Source: Bradyrhizobium paxllaeri
GTDB taxonomy: Bacteria > Pseudomonadota > Alphaproteobacteria > Rhizobiales > Xanthobacteraceae
Assembly: GCF_001693515.2 (NCBI RefSeq)
Contig: NZ_CP042968.1
Location: 1,612,001 to 1,676,000, forward strand
Direction: 5' to 3'
DNA: 64,000 nucleotides
Position 1 is the stretch's first letter. Each line of letters begins with the position of its first letter. Under the pieces are notes generated by a model that made no database searches, had not been told where the DNA came from, and was given only the letters and a program-made list of their open reading frames with translations. The position numbers and the translations under genes were made by a program. Positions 52,656-61,985 of this stretch are shown one piece after another.

Positions 52656-53201
52656 ATGATGCAGACGATCATCCCGCGGCGTTTCTTTCTCCGGCGTTAC
52701 CGCGCCGGCCATGTGCTGACGATGCTGTGCGCGCTGGCTGCCTTGTCGTTTGCAGGCGGATCGTCCGCCGCCGCGCCGATCGCGGTGGCGGTGGCGGATT
52801 TCGATTACTTCGACACGTCCGGAGAGGTCGTGGACCAGAGCGCGGAGCATCGCGCCCGCGTCGCGTCGTTTGCAAAAATGCTGCGCGACAATCTGGCGGC
52901 GCAGGGCGATTATCGCGTGGTGACGATCGAATGCCGCGATCATCCCTGCACCGCCACCAGCATGTCGCAGGACGTGTTCATCGCCGCCGCGCGCAAGGCC
53001 GGCGCGCGGCTCGTGGTCTATGGCGGCATCCGCAAGATGAGCACGCTGGTGCAATGGGGCGAAATCCAGCTGCTCGATCTCGAAGCCGAGAAACTGCTGA
53101 TGCGACGAACCGTGACGTTCCGCGGCGACAACGATGCCGCCTATCGCCACGCCGCCGATTTCGTCAGCGATGCGCTGAAAGAAACCATGCCGAAGCCGTA
53201 A
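52656..53201 (+). CDS. DUF2380-like secreted protein
   Basis: 181 residues. N-terminal signal-like region ('VLTMLCALAALSFAGGSSAAA') followed by 'IAVAVADFDYFDTSGEV', 'FAKMLRDNLAAQGDYRVV', a Cys pair in 'ECRDHPCTA' and a C-terminal 'DFVSDALKETM'. This matches DUF2380 proteins of Bradyrhizobium, predicted exported. The ATG at 52656 has GAGGA eight bases before it; an ATG at 52638 is less well placed. Confidence 0.75.
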   Translation: MMQTIIPRRFFLRRYRAGHVLTMLCALAALSFAGGSSAAAPIAVAVADFDYFDTSGEVVDQSAEHRARVASFAKMLRDNLAAQGDYRVVTIECRDHPCTATSMSQDVFIAAARKAGARLVVYGGIRKMSTLVQWGEIQLLDLEAEKLLMRRTVTFRGDNDAAYRHAADFVSDALKETMPKP

Positions 53202-53310
53202 ACGATCGTAGGGTTGGTTAGCCGAAGGCGTAACCCGCCACGGTCTCTCCGCGTGGAAGGACGGCGGATTACGCTGTCGCCAATCCGCCCTGCACGATCC
53301 GACGAAACCT

Positions 53311-54003
53311 TCAGCGGCTGATCGCCGCGTGGATGGCTTCGCAATGGCGCACGAGATTGGAATGGGCCGTGACGAAAGCTTTCAGCGGCGTCGGGATCGG
53401 GAAGAAGTGAATGTTGGCGATGAAGCCGTAGATGCCGGCATCGATGCTGGTCGGCTTCGCGCCATGCGCATAGCCGTCTGCAGGGACGAGATCGGCCAAC
53501 ACCTGCAGATCAGCCAGCCCGCGCGCGTAGGCCTGATCGGGCGCATAACGGCCGATGCCCTGGAAATAATAGCGCTGGGCGTTGTATTCTCTGGCCTTGT
53601 TCATGCCGGCTTCGTCGATCTGCGAATGTTGCGCCATGAAGCTGTCGCGAAACGCGGGAAAATAGCGGTCGTCCTTCCAGCGCGAATACGACATCACCCA
53701 GTAGAGATCGTCCAGCATCCGCGTGACGAGATGGTCGGCGATGCGTTGGGCGGGCGTGAGATCGGCATCGATGGTCAGGCCATACTTGCCGACGAGATGG
53801 GCGATGATGGTCTCGCTGTCGCCGATAGTCTCGCCGTCGTCGACGATGTAGGGCAATTGCCCGCGCGGCGCGGGCGAGGCGTCGAAGATGTGTTCATGGA
53901 CGAAGGGGACGCCTGCGAGTTTGAGGAAGGCGTAAACCTTCAACCCGTAGCCGTTATTGTCGGCGACGCCGAACAGCTCGGGGTAGGAGTAGAGGGTCAG
54001 CAT
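53311..54003 (-). CDS. Glutathione S-transferase-like protein
   Basis: 230 residues. The thioredoxin-like domain begins 'MLTLYSYPELFGVADNNGYG' and contains 'GQLPYIVDDGETIGDSETII' (cis-Pro and Ser/Glu glutathione-contact region). The C-terminal helical domain contains 'AKPTSIDAGIYGFIANI'. It belongs with the GST/metaxin-like (Tom37-type) group. It is translated just after ridA (3 bases between the ridA stop and its ATG), so the pair is co-transcribed. Confidence 0.85.
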   Translation of the reverse strand: MLTLYSYPELFGVADNNGYGLKVYAFLKLAGVPFVHEHIFDASPAPRGQLPYIVDDGETIGDSETIIAHLVGKYGLTIDADLTPAQRIADHLVTRMLDDLYWVMSYSRWKDDRYFPAFRDSFMAQHSQIDEAGMNKAREYNAQRYYFQGIGRYAPDQAYARGLADLQVLADLVPADGYAHGAKPTSIDAGIYGFIANIHFFPIPTPLKAFVTAHSNLVRHCEAIHAAISR

Positions 54004-54006
54004 CGA

Positions 54007-54396
54007 TTACCGTCCGGAAATCTGTGCGACGCATTCGATCTCGATCAGCATCTTCGGATCGGGCAGCGCCTGCACCACGCAGGTGGTGCGGGCCGGGTAG
54101 GGCGCGGGTCCGAAGGCGGATGCATACAGCACGTTCATGGCGGCGACGTCGGAGGCGCGCGTCAGCAGCACGTTGACCTTGACGAGATCGCGAAACGTCG
54201 CGCCCGCTTCATCCAGGATACGCTTGATGTTGGCGACGACGAAGCCGAACTGCGCCTCGAAACCATCGGCCAGCGCGCCCTTGTCGTCAAAGCCCGGAAT
54301 GCCCGAGACGAACAGCAGGTCGCCAACCCGCGTGGCGAAGGAGAGCGGCGGAGACTTGATGCCGGCCGGCGGCGCAAAATGCTGGATCGGAGCCAT
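54007..54396 (-). CDS. RidA/YjgF-family protein
   Basis: 129 residues. Characteristic blocks: 'GDLLFVSGIPGFDDKGALAD', 'ANIKRILDEAGATFRDLVKVNV', 'YASAFGPAPYPARTTC' and 'ALPDPKMLIEIECVA'. The conserved Arg (in 'PARTTCVVQA') and Glu (IEIEC) point to an imine/enamine deaminase-type pocket. RidA removes reactive 2-aminoacrylate. Upstream is a perfect 12-bp-stem hairpin. Confidence 0.9.
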   Translation of the reverse strand: MAPIQHFAPPAGIKSPPLSFATRVGDLLFVSGIPGFDDKGALADGFEAQFGFVVANIKRILDEAGATFRDLVKVNVLLTRASDVAAMNVLYASAFGPAPYPARTTCVVQALPDPKMLIEIECVAQISGR

Positions 54397-54775
54397 GAGA
54401 CACCTTTGTGAGCGGTTCGGTGCCTTTCAGCCTAACGCGCCGCTGCCTCGCTGGAAAGGCAGCGGCGCTGCGCCATTCGACCCGCCGATAGCTCTGGAAA
54501 GGTACGATGCGATACGATCGCAGGAAGAAATTGCCGGGTGGATTACTAGCGCAAGATGATCGCGGCAAAGGTAATGCAGTTCACAGGCGCTACGATTATC
54601 ATGCGCCAGCACCGAAATCTTTCGCACGGGACCGGCAGATTTTGATGAAATTGTGTCGCGCCTGCGTCCCTGTGCGGGCCATCAATGCGCTTTCCGGATT
54701 ACCTCGATCGAGTACAATCGGCCGGTCACGACTCAATCGGCGCCGCAGGCCGCCAATTCCCTGGAGAAAATATCC
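54397..54775. other. Region upstream of ridA and the secreted-protein gene
   Basis: 379 bases without a called gene. It holds a perfect stem GCGCCGCTGCCT (54437-54448) with AGGCAGCGGCGC (54457-54468) and an 8-base loop, and the divergent promoters. No protein frame is supported. Confidence 0.5.
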
Positions 54776-55216
54776 ATGAAGATGCCATCCGCCCTCCGTG
54801 CCGCCGTGCTCGCGCTTGCGGCCTTCGCGGGCGTTACGTTGTCCGCCGCCGCGCGAGCCGATGAAGGTTTCGTGCAGCTCACGATCTACAAGGCGGGCTG
54901 GGTGATCGGCGGTTCCGGCGGCAGCGGCGTGCTGGATTTCCGCGGGCGGCGATACGGACTTTCGACCGGCGGCCTCGACTACGGTTTTGTGTTCGGCGGC
55001 TCGAAGACGATCCTGCGCGGTCGCGTCAGCAACATCTGGCGCGCCTCCGACGTCGCCGGCGTCTACGGCGCCGCCGGCGCGGGCATCGCAGTCGGCCGCG
55101 GCGCACGCGCGATCGTGCTCACCAACCAGAAGGGCGCGGTGCTTGAATTGACCGGGCATCAGGTCGGGTTGATGGCGAATGCCGATCTTTCCGGCCTCGC
55201 GATCACGATGCGGTAG
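54776..55216 (+). CDS. Secreted glycine-rich hypothetical protein
   Basis: 146 residues. Signal peptide ending 'AAARADEG', then a Gly-rich beta-type domain: 'KAGWVIGGSGGSGVLDFRG', 'LDYGFVFGGSKTILRGRV' and 'GAAGAGIAVGRGARAIVL'. No conserved catalytic residues. Resembles exported lipid- or lipocalin-like small proteins of rhizobia, but no family is certain. The ATG at 54776 has GGAGAAAATATCC upstream. Confidence 0.72.
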   Translation: MKMPSALRAAVLALAAFAGVTLSAAARADEGFVQLTIYKAGWVIGGSGGSGVLDFRGRRYGLSTGGLDYGFVFGGSKTILRGRVSNIWRASDVAGVYGAAGAGIAVGRGARAIVLTNQKGAVLELTGHQVGLMANADLSGLAITMR

Positions 55217-55220
55217 GATT

Positions 55221-55309
55221 CGTAGGGTGGGCAAAGGCGCGAAGCGCCGTGCCCACCAGTCCGCACGCTGAACAAGATGGTGGGCACGCTTCGCTTTGCC
55301 CACCCTACG
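55221..55309. repeat. Dispersed repeat, family F
   Basis: CGTAGGGTGGGCAAAGGCGC and its answer CTTTGCCCACCCTACG, with an inner GTGCCCACC/GGTGGGCAC pair. Second copy of the 51623-51714 element. Confidence 0.8.
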
Positions 55310-55334
55310 ATGCTGTCGCTTCGGGAGCGAACCA

Positions 55335-55880
55335 ATGAACCGCGAAGAATTGATCGCCGCCTACACCGCACCCGGCCGCCACTACCACAACCTCGCACAT
55401 ATCGAAGACTGCCTCGCTGCACTCGCCCGCGTCGATAATCTTTCCACGCGCGACCGCGAAATCCTGTCCGAGGCGATCTGGTGGCACGATGTCGTTTACG
55501 ACGCGACGCGATCGGACAATGAAGAGCTCAGCGCGCAACTCGCCGAGCAGCACGTCCGCGCCGACATCAGCCAGGAAGTCGGCCGCCTGATCCGCCTGAC
55601 CAAGACGCACGACGTCCAGCCGGGCGATCGCCTCGGCGCGATCCTGATCTCGATCGATCTCAGCATTCTGGGGGCGGAGCCCGCGCGCTACGACGCTTAC
55701 GCCGCCGCGATCCGGCCGGAATTCATCCATGTACCGGAGCCTGATTACCGTGCCGGCCGCGCCCGCGTGCTCAGCCAGTTCGCCGCGCGGCCGGTGATCT
55801 TTCCCGACGCAGCCTTTGCCGCGCGATATGACGGCCAGGCCCGCAAAAACCTCGCGCGCGAACTGGCGTCGTTGCGCTGA
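55335..55880 (+). CDS. HD-domain-like predicted metal-dependent phosphohydrolase
   Basis: 181 residues. 'RHYHNLAHIEDCLAAL' and 'IWWHDVVYDATRSDNEE' carry the His and His-Asp metal ligands of an HD superfamily site; 'LILISIDLSILGAE' contributes the distal Asp. Substrate unknown; most proteins of this short type are uncharacterised. The ATG at 55335 follows GGGAGCGAACCA. Confidence 0.85.
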   Translation: MNREELIAAYTAPGRHYHNLAHIEDCLAALARVDNLSTRDREILSEAIWWHDVVYDATRSDNEELSAQLAEQHVRADISQEVGRLIRLTKTHDVQPGDRLGAILISIDLSILGAEPARYDAYAAAIRPEFIHVPEPDYRAGRARVLSQFAARPVIFPDAAFAARYDGQARKNLARELASLR

Positions 55881-55883
55881 CGA

Positions 55884-56387
55884 TTACTTCACGCCGAGAA
55901 AATCCCGCTTGCCGATTTCGACGCCGTTGTGGCGCAGGATGCCGTGCGCGGTGGCGGCGTGAAAGTAGAAATTCGGGAAGGCGAAGTTGACGAGATATTG
56001 CTGGCCCTTCAGCGTCCGCGTGTTGTTCGGGCCGACGGGGAAGGTCACCTCGCGCGTGTCGCCGCCGTCGAACTGCGCCGGCTTGAACGATTTGATGTAG
56101 TCGGTCGCTTTCGCAATCCGCTGCTGCAATTCCTCAAAGCTCTTTTCAGTGTCCGGCGTCGTCGGCACTTCGCTGCCGGTAAGACGCGCGCAGGTCTTCA
56201 CGGCGAAGTCGCAGGCCGTCTGCACCTGCCGCGTCAGCGGATACATGTCCGGATAAAGCCGCGCATTGAGCAGCACTTCGGGCTGGATGTCCTTCGCCTT
56301 GCAATGCGCTTCCGCCTTCTGAAGCAGTCCGGAAAGGCCGCCGAGGATTTGCAGGAAGGCGGGCACGGTTAAGTCGTGGAAAGACAT
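55884..56387 (-). CDS. DUF1993 domain protein
   Basis: 167 residues. 'MSFHDLTVPAFLQILGGL', 'EVLLNARLYPDMYPLTRQVQ', 'ACDFAVKTCARLTG' and 'NFAFPNFYFHAATAHGILRHNG' are the DUF1993 signature (helical DinB-like bundle). The two His in 'FHAATAHGILRH' are in the metal-like positions. Converges with the HD gene, three bases apart. Function unknown. Confidence 0.9.
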   Translation of the reverse strand: MSFHDLTVPAFLQILGGLSGLLQKAEAHCKAKDIQPEVLLNARLYPDMYPLTRQVQTACDFAVKTCARLTGSEVPTTPDTEKSFEELQQRIAKATDYIKSFKPAQFDGGDTREVTFPVGPNNTRTLKGQQYLVNFAFPNFYFHAATAHGILRHNGVEIGKRDFLGVK

Positions 56388-56508
56388 GCGATGCTCTTTT
56401 CGTGAAATGGAATAACGCCTCAAGAGGATGAGGTGTTTTGCGAGATGGGAGGCTCGCGGGAAAATTCAACGCTTGCAGAGCATCGAACGCGATCAATTAT
56501 TCTCTCCC

Positions 56509-56610
56509 TGCCATCGCCCGGCTTGACCGGGCGACCCAGTATTCCAGGGCCGTTGCGATTGAGCCGAGAGGCCGCGGTGTACTGGATTCCCCGCCTTCGC
56601 GGGGAATGAC
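56509..56610. repeat. Dispersed palindromic repeat, family E
   Basis: CGCCCGGCTTGACCGGGCG hairpin, then CCAGTATTCCAG, GTGTACTGGATTCC and a final CCCCGCCTTCGCGGGG stem. Same family as 45232-45329. Confidence 0.75.
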
Positions 56611-56616
56611 AGAGAC

Positions 56617-57957
56617 CTATCGCGCCGCGGGCATCGCCAAGCCGGCCGGCTGCGCCTGTGCACTTGGCCCGCGCATCCGTGCCAGCAATTCCGCGGTCGG
56701 CCAGGAATCCGCCGGCAGGCCGTACTTGATCTGCATTGCCTTCACCGCCGTGCGGCTCAACTGTCCCATGATGCCGTCGACCTTGCCGACATTGAAGCCG
56801 GCGCGCACCAGGAGCTGTTGCATCTCCTTCAGCTCGTTGAGCGGCAATTGCGCCACCGGTACGGCGGGCTGCCGCATCGGCGGCGCGCCGGCGATGCGGC
56901 TGGCGAGATAGGCCGCGGTGGTCGAATAGATCAGCGAGTTGTTCCACTCGGTGTAGGCGGCGAAATTCGCATACGCCAGAAACGCCGGTCCGGTGCGGCC
57001 CATCGGTATCAGCAGCGAGGCGGGCAGATCGTCGTTCGGCAGCGGCCTGCCGTCGGGATAGGTGACGCCGAGCTGCGCGAATTTGGCGCGCGGCAGTTTG
57101 GTGGTGAGGTCGGCCTGCTCCCACGGAAAATTTTGCGGCGCGCGGACTTCCTGCAGCCACGGCTCGCCGCGCCGCCATTTCAATCCGGTGGCGATGTAGT
57201 TTGCGGTCGAGCCGATCACGTCGGGCGCGCTGCGCAGGAGGTTGCGATGGCCGTCGCCGTCATAGTCCACCGCATAGGTGAAATAATGCGTCGGCAGAAA
57301 TTGCGTCTGCCCGAGCTCGCCGGCCCATGCGCCGATCATCTCGCTCGCAGCGAGGTCGCCGCGGTCGACGATCTTGAGCGCCGCGATGGTCTCCTTCTGG
57401 AACATCTCCGAGCGGCGGCAGTCATAGGCCAGCGACACCAGCGAGCGCAGCGTCGACAGATTGCCGAGCTCGGCGCCAAAACTGCTCTCCAGCCCCCAGA
57501 ACGCGGCGATCACCGCCGGCGGCACGCCATACTCCTTCTCGGCACGGTTGAACGCCGCCGCATGCATCCGGATTCGCGCCTGCGCATTTTTCGCCGCGCC
57601 ATCGGACGCCCGGTTTCGTGAGAATTCGTTGAATACCTGGCCGAACACGCGCTGGCCGCGGTCGCGATTGACGATGCCCTGGTCGTAGACGAGGTAGGGC
57701 GCGGCTTCGGCCAACGCGCGCTGCGACACGCCCTCCGCGGCGGCCTGCTGCTTCAGGTCGGCGAGGAAGCGGTCGAACGACAGGCCGTTGTGGCAGGAAG
57801 CCGCGCGGGGTGTGCGCGGAGCGGCGGCGGGTGGTTGTTGACCGGGTGCGGCCACAGGCCTCGGCGCGGGGCGCGGGCCGGGAGCCGGTTGGGCGATGGC
57901 GAGGGAGGGAAGGAGCAGGGACGCCGCGGCTGCAACGAGAAATCTGACATGCGGCAT
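56617..57957 (-). CDS. Lytic murein transglycosylase (MltB-type) with peptidoglycan-binding domain
   Basis: 446 residues. Signal peptide ('LLPSLAIA'), a Pro/Ala-rich linker (about 20-50), the SLT_2 catalytic domain with Glu in 'AAFWGLESSFGAELGN' and 'GELGQTQFLPTHY', then a C-terminal PG_binding_1 repeat ('MQQLLVRAGFNVGKVDG'). Paralogue of 41424-42659. Cleaves peptidoglycan glycan strands. The ATG at 57957 is at the signal peptide; a longer upstream frame has no support. Confidence 0.92.
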   Translation of the reverse strand: MPHVRFLVAAAASLLLPSLAIAQPAPGPRPAPRPVAAPGQQPPAAAPRTPRAASCHNGLSFDRFLADLKQQAAAEGVSQRALAEAAPYLVYDQGIVNRDRGQRVFGQVFNEFSRNRASDGAAKNAQARIRMHAAAFNRAEKEYGVPPAVIAAFWGLESSFGAELGNLSTLRSLVSLAYDCRRSEMFQKETIAALKIVDRGDLAASEMIGAWAGELGQTQFLPTHYFTYAVDYDGDGHRNLLRSAPDVIGSTANYIATGLKWRRGEPWLQEVRAPQNFPWEQADLTTKLPRAKFAQLGVTYPDGRPLPNDDLPASLLIPMGRTGPAFLAYANFAAYTEWNNSLIYSTTAAYLASRIAGAPPMRQPAVPVAQLPLNELKEMQQLLVRAGFNVGKVDGIMGQLSRTAVKAMQIKYGLPADSWPTAELLARMRGPSAQAQPAGLAMPAAR

Positions 57958-58319
57958 CAATGTCACCCCCGGGACCGTCGTGAATCCGAAGCAAGTCTTA
58001 GACCGGCGGGCAGGATTAGCCAACAGGCCGACCTTGTAGCCCACATGAGCGTAGCGATATGCGGGGTCGGTGGTCCCGCATATCGCTAACGCTCATGCGA
58101 GCTACGGCTCCCTGCAAATTTCACAATGTCGGAGGATCGATCGCCGCCTCGGAGCAATCGGCCGCGCAAGGCCGCCTTGCGCATAGGAGCCTGCCGTAAC
58201 AACCTGATCTCGCAGGCTGTTCCAACCGCGTTTCCCCGTGTAGGCTTGCCGTCTGCCCGACTTTGAAGGTGAGCCGACAATCACCGGGGCGGGCGGAACG
58301 AGGGAGATGGCGGAAGACC
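57958..58319. other. Region upstream of the transglycosylase and Mo-hydroxylase genes
   Basis: 362 bases. It contains a family D repeat (58036-58105: GTAGCCCACATGAGC...GCTCATGCGAGCTAC) and the divergent promoters. No gene frame is supported. Confidence 0.55.
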
Positions 58320-59189
58320 ATGACGGAACTCCGATACCTGGCGCCTGATACGCTTGATGAAGCGATCGGCGCATTTGCCAAAGCCGGCAGCGCCGCGCGC
58401 ATCCTGGCCGGCGGCACCGATCTTCTGGTGCAGATGCGATCCGGCGTGCTCAAGCCCGGCGTGATCGTCGACATCAAGAAAATTCCTGAAATGACCGCGA
58501 TCGAGCAGACCGCCGATGGCGGCTTTCGCATCGGCGCCGCCGTCTCGGGCATGGCGCTCGCCGAGCACGGAAAATTCGGCAAGATCTGGCCCGGCGTGCT
58601 GGAGGCCGTCAACCTGATCGGTTCCAAGCAGGTGCAGGGCAGGGCGTCTGCGGGCGGCAATCTCTGCAACGGCTCGCCCGCCGGCGACAGCGTGCCCGCG
58701 ATGGTCGCCGCCGGCGCGGTCGTCACCGTGCAGGGCCCGAACGGTCGCCGCGAAATGAAGGTCGAAGATGTGCCGGCCGGTCCCGGCCGCACCAATCTGA
58801 AGCCCGGCGAGATCCTGGTCAGTTTTGCGCTGCCGCCGCGGCCACCCGGATCGAGTGATGCTTATCTGCGCATGATCCCGCGCACCGAAATGGACATCGC
58901 CGTCGTCGGCGTCGGCGTCAGTCTCACGATCAAGGACGGTACGGTTACATCAGCCCGCGTCGGCCTCGGCGCGGTGGCACCGACGGTGCTCTTGGTCGAA
59001 GACGCTGCCAAGGCGCTGATCGGCTCAAAACTCGATGACGCCGCGCTCGCCAAGGCCGCCGCTGCATGCTCCGCCGCCTGCCGTCCGATCGACGACAAGC
59101 GCGGCACCATCGCCTATCGCACCAAGGTGGCCGGCGTGCTGCTCAAGCGCACCGCAGGGATCGCCGCCCAACGCGCTCAAGGAAAATAA
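58320..59189 (+). CDS. Mo-hydroxylase FAD-binding (medium) subunit
   Basis: 289 residues of the CoxM/XdhB-like FAD subunit. 'ARILAGGTDLLVQMRSG' is the FAD site, 'ASAGGNLCNGSPAGDSVPAM' the second FAD contact, and 'RMIPRTEMDIAVVGVGV' the conserved helix. Electrons from the 2Fe-2S subunit reach NAD or another acceptor here. It is the first of three genes: 4 bases to the 2Fe-2S gene and 15 more to the Mo subunit. The substrate of the complex is unknown. Confidence 0.92.
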   Translation: MTELRYLAPDTLDEAIGAFAKAGSAARILAGGTDLLVQMRSGVLKPGVIVDIKKIPEMTAIEQTADGGFRIGAAVSGMALAEHGKFGKIWPGVLEAVNLIGSKQVQGRASAGGNLCNGSPAGDSVPAMVAAGAVVTVQGPNGRREMKVEDVPAGPGRTNLKPGEILVSFALPPRPPGSSDAYLRMIPRTEMDIAVVGVGVSLTIKDGTVTSARVGLGAVAPTVLLVEDAAKALIGSKLDDAALAKAAAACSAACRPIDDKRGTIAYRTKVAGVLLKRTAGIAAQRAQGK

Positions 59190-59193
59190 CTCA

Positions 59194-59670
59194 ATGGCCA
59201 AAGTTCACGTTACCACCACGATCAACGGCGAGCCGATGGAATTCCTCTGCGAGCCATCAGACACCATGCTCGACGCGCTGCGCGGCACCCTGAACCTCAC
59301 CGGCTCCAAGGAAGGCTGCGCCTCCGGCGATTGCGGCGCCTGCTCGATCACGCTCGACGATCGTCTCGTCTGTTCCTGCCTGATGCTCGCGGTCGAATCC
59401 GAGGGGCACGAGATCCGCACCATCGAGGGCATGGCGCAGGGCGACAAGCTCCATCCGCTCCAGCAGAAGTTTCTCGAAATGGCCGCGCTTCAATGCGGCA
59501 TCTGCACCTCGGGCATGCTGGTCGCCTCCGATGCGCTGTTGAAAAAGAACCCGGACCCGAGCGAGGAGGAAGTCCGCTTCTGGCTTGCCGGCAACCTCTG
59601 CCGGTGCACCGGCTATGACAAGATCGTCCGCGCGGTGATGGAAACCGCCGCCGAAATGCGCGCCCAATAA
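59194..59670 (+). CDS. Mo-hydroxylase 2Fe-2S (small) subunit
   Basis: 158 residues. The first 2Fe-2S cluster is plant-type: 'GSKEGCASGDCGACSITLDDRLVCS' split as Cys in GCASGDCGAC and VCSC. The second is the four-helix type: 'LQCGICTSGMLV' and 'LAGNLCRCTGYDKIV'. It transfers electrons between Mo cofactor and FAD. ATG at 59194 overlaps no gene; Shine-Dalgarno 'AAGGAAAATAACTCA'. Confidence 0.93.
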   Translation: MAKVHVTTTINGEPMEFLCEPSDTMLDALRGTLNLTGSKEGCASGDCGACSITLDDRLVCSCLMLAVESEGHEIRTIEGMAQGDKLHPLQQKFLEMAALQCGICTSGMLVASDALLKKNPDPSEEEVRFWLAGNLCRCTGYDKIVRAVMETAAEMRAQ

Positions 59671-59685
59671 AGCTGGAGCCAGCCA

Positions 59686-61959
59686 ATGAATCTCGTCACC
59701 AACAACAAGTGGATCGGCCAGCGCACCATTCGTCCTGATGGCATGGACAAGGTCACCGGCCGCGCGCAGTTCGCCGCCGACACCACCATGCCAGGCATGA
59801 TCTGGGGCAAGGTCTTGCGCAGCCCGCATCCGCATGCGCGCATCAGATCGATCAACACGGCCAAAGCGGAGGCGCTGCCCGGCGTCAAAGCCGTCGTCAC
59901 CTCGAAGGACATCGTCGATTTCCCGATCGAGAAGGGCGCGGTGATGCTCGGCATCCAGGACATGCGCTGGATGTGCCGCAACGTGATGGCGCGCGACAAG
60001 GCGCTGTTTCCCGGCCATCCCGTGGCAGCCGTGGCCGCGACTACGGAAGCGATCGCCGCCGAAGCCTGCAAGCTGATCGAGGTCGATTACGAGGTGCTGC
60101 CGTGGTCGATCGAGATCGACGACGCGCTCAAACCGGATGCAGCGATCCTGCACGAGTTCAACAAGTTCGACGGCAAGCCTTCGAATATCGCCGGCCGCCT
60201 CGAGCACAAGAAGGGCGACATCGCAGAAGGCTTCAAGAAGGCCGATGTCATCATCGAGCGCACCTTCACCACGCGCCCGGTGCACCAGGGCTATATCGAG
60301 CCGCATGCCTGCCTGATCTCGGTCGCGCCCGACGGCAAGACCACGATCTGGAGCTCCAGCCAGGGCCAGTTCATGGTGCGCGCGATGACGTCGATGCTGA
60401 CGGGCATCCCGCAGAGCGACATCCGCGCCATCCCCGCCGAGATCGGCGGCGGCTTTGGCGGCAAGACCATCGTCTATCTCGAACCGCTCGCGACGCTGCT
60501 CGCAAAAAAATCCGGCCGCCCCGTGAAGATGGTGATGACGCGCGAGGAAGTGATGCGCGCGACGGGGCCCACCTCCGGCTCGAAGAGCACGGTGAAGATC
60601 GGCGCCACCAAGGACGGCAAGATAACAGCCGCGCACGGCACCTTCTATCTGCAGGCCGGCGCCTTTCCGGGCTCGCCGATCCGCGGCGCCGCCGGCTGCA
60701 GCTTCACGCCCTACGACATTCCGAACCTGCTCTCGGAAGGCTTTGACGTCTGCTCCAACCGCTCCAAGGTCGCGGCCTATCGCGCGCCGGGCGCGCCGAT
60801 CGGCGCTTACGCCGTCGAATGCGTATTGGACGAAGTCGCAGAACGCCTGAAGATGGACCCGCTCGACTTCCGCCTGAAGAACGCGGCCAGGGAAGGAACT
60901 AAAGCCGCGCACGGCCCGGTCTTCCCGCGCATCGGTTATGTCGAGACCGTGGAAGCGGCGAAAGCTTCGCCGCACTATGCCGCACCGCTCGGCGACGGAC
61001 AGGGCAAGCTCAGGGGCAGAGGTGTCGCCTCCGGCTTCTGGTTCAACGCCGGCGGTGAATCCTCCGCGCAAGTCAACATCACCGAGGACGGCAACGTCGT
61101 CGTCACCACGGGGCACCCCGACATCGGCGGCTCGCGCGCCGGCATCGCCAACATCTGTGCTGAGTTGCTCGGCATCGACTACCGCCGCGTCTCCGTCATC
61201 ATCGGCGATACGCAAACCGTCGGCTTCTCCAACCTCACCGGCGGCAGCCGTGTGCTGTTCGCGTCGTCCATGGTGGTGACGCAGTCGACCGAAAAGATCA
61301 TCCAGACGCTGCGCGAACGCGCCGCAAAGATCTGGGAGATCGACCCCGAAGCGGTGAAGTGGGAGGACGGCGCGGCGCACCCCGTGAGTCCGAACGCCGG
61401 CCAGTTCGAGCCGCTGACGCTGCAACAGCTCGCCGAGAAGGCCCCGGCGATGGGCGGTCCGATCGGCGCCGGCGTGCAGCTCAACACGCAGGGCGCGGAC
61501 GGCGGCTTCGGCACGCATGTCTGCGACGTCGAGATCGACGTAGATCTCGGGATTGCGCGCGTGATCCGCTACACCGCCGTGCAGGATGTCGGCCGCGCCA
61601 TCCACCCCGGCTATGTCGAGGGCCAGCTTCAGGGCGGCGTCGCGCAAGGCATCGGCTGGGCCTTGAACGAGGAATACATCTATACGAAGGAAGGCAAGGT
61701 CGATAATCCCGGTTTCCTCGACTACCGCATGCCGGTCTGCTCGGATCTGCCGATGCTCGACTGCATCATGGTCGAAATCCCGAACCCGAAGCATCCGCAA
61801 GGTGTGAAAGGCGTCGGCGAAGTGCCGCTGGTGCCCGTGATGGCCGCGGTGGCGAACGCGATCTACAACGCGCTGGGAAAACGCTTCTACGCCCTGCCGA
61901 TGTCGCCGCCGAAGGTGCTGGAGGTGTTGGAGGCTCCGACGCAACAGGCGGCGGAGTAG
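59686..61959 (+). CDS. Mo-hydroxylase molybdopterin-binding (large) subunit
   Basis: 757 residues of the xanthine oxidase/CO dehydrogenase family. N-terminal 'DGMDKVTGRAQFAADT' and 'PHPHARIRSINTAKA' open the domain; Mo-pterin contacts include 'IGGGFGGKTIVY' and 'QGVKGVGEVPLVPVMAAV' (catalytic Glu). The active-site loop reads 'AYRAPGAPIGAYAVE', not the AYRCSFR of form I CO dehydrogenase or AYRGAGR of form II, so this is not a CO oxidiser. It likely hydroxylates an aldehyde or heterocycle. Third gene of the operon. Confidence 0.93.
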   Translation: MNLVTNNKWIGQRTIRPDGMDKVTGRAQFAADTTMPGMIWGKVLRSPHPHARIRSINTAKAEALPGVKAVVTSKDIVDFPIEKGAVMLGIQDMRWMCRNVMARDKALFPGHPVAAVAATTEAIAAEACKLIEVDYEVLPWSIEIDDALKPDAAILHEFNKFDGKPSNIAGRLEHKKGDIAEGFKKADVIIERTFTTRPVHQGYIEPHACLISVAPDGKTTIWSSSQGQFMVRAMTSMLTGIPQSDIRAIPAEIGGGFGGKTIVYLEPLATLLAKKSGRPVKMVMTREEVMRATGPTSGSKSTVKIGATKDGKITAAHGTFYLQAGAFPGSPIRGAAGCSFTPYDIPNLLSEGFDVCSNRSKVAAYRAPGAPIGAYAVECVLDEVAERLKMDPLDFRLKNAAREGTKAAHGPVFPRIGYVETVEAAKASPHYAAPLGDGQGKLRGRGVASGFWFNAGGESSAQVNITEDGNVVVTTGHPDIGGSRAGIANICAELLGIDYRRVSVIIGDTQTVGFSNLTGGSRVLFASSMVVTQSTEKIIQTLRERAAKIWEIDPEAVKWEDGAAHPVSPNAGQFEPLTLQQLAEKAPAMGGPIGAGVQLNTQGADGGFGTHVCDVEIDVDLGIARVIRYTAVQDVGRAIHPGYVEGQLQGGVAQGIGWALNEEYIYTKEGKVDNPGFLDYRMPVCSDLPMLDCIMVEIPNPKHPQGVKGVGEVPLVPVMAAVANAIYNALGKRFYALPMSPPKVLEVLEAPTQQAAE

Positions 61960-61985
61960 AGAGCACGCAACGCTATCGCCGAGCT

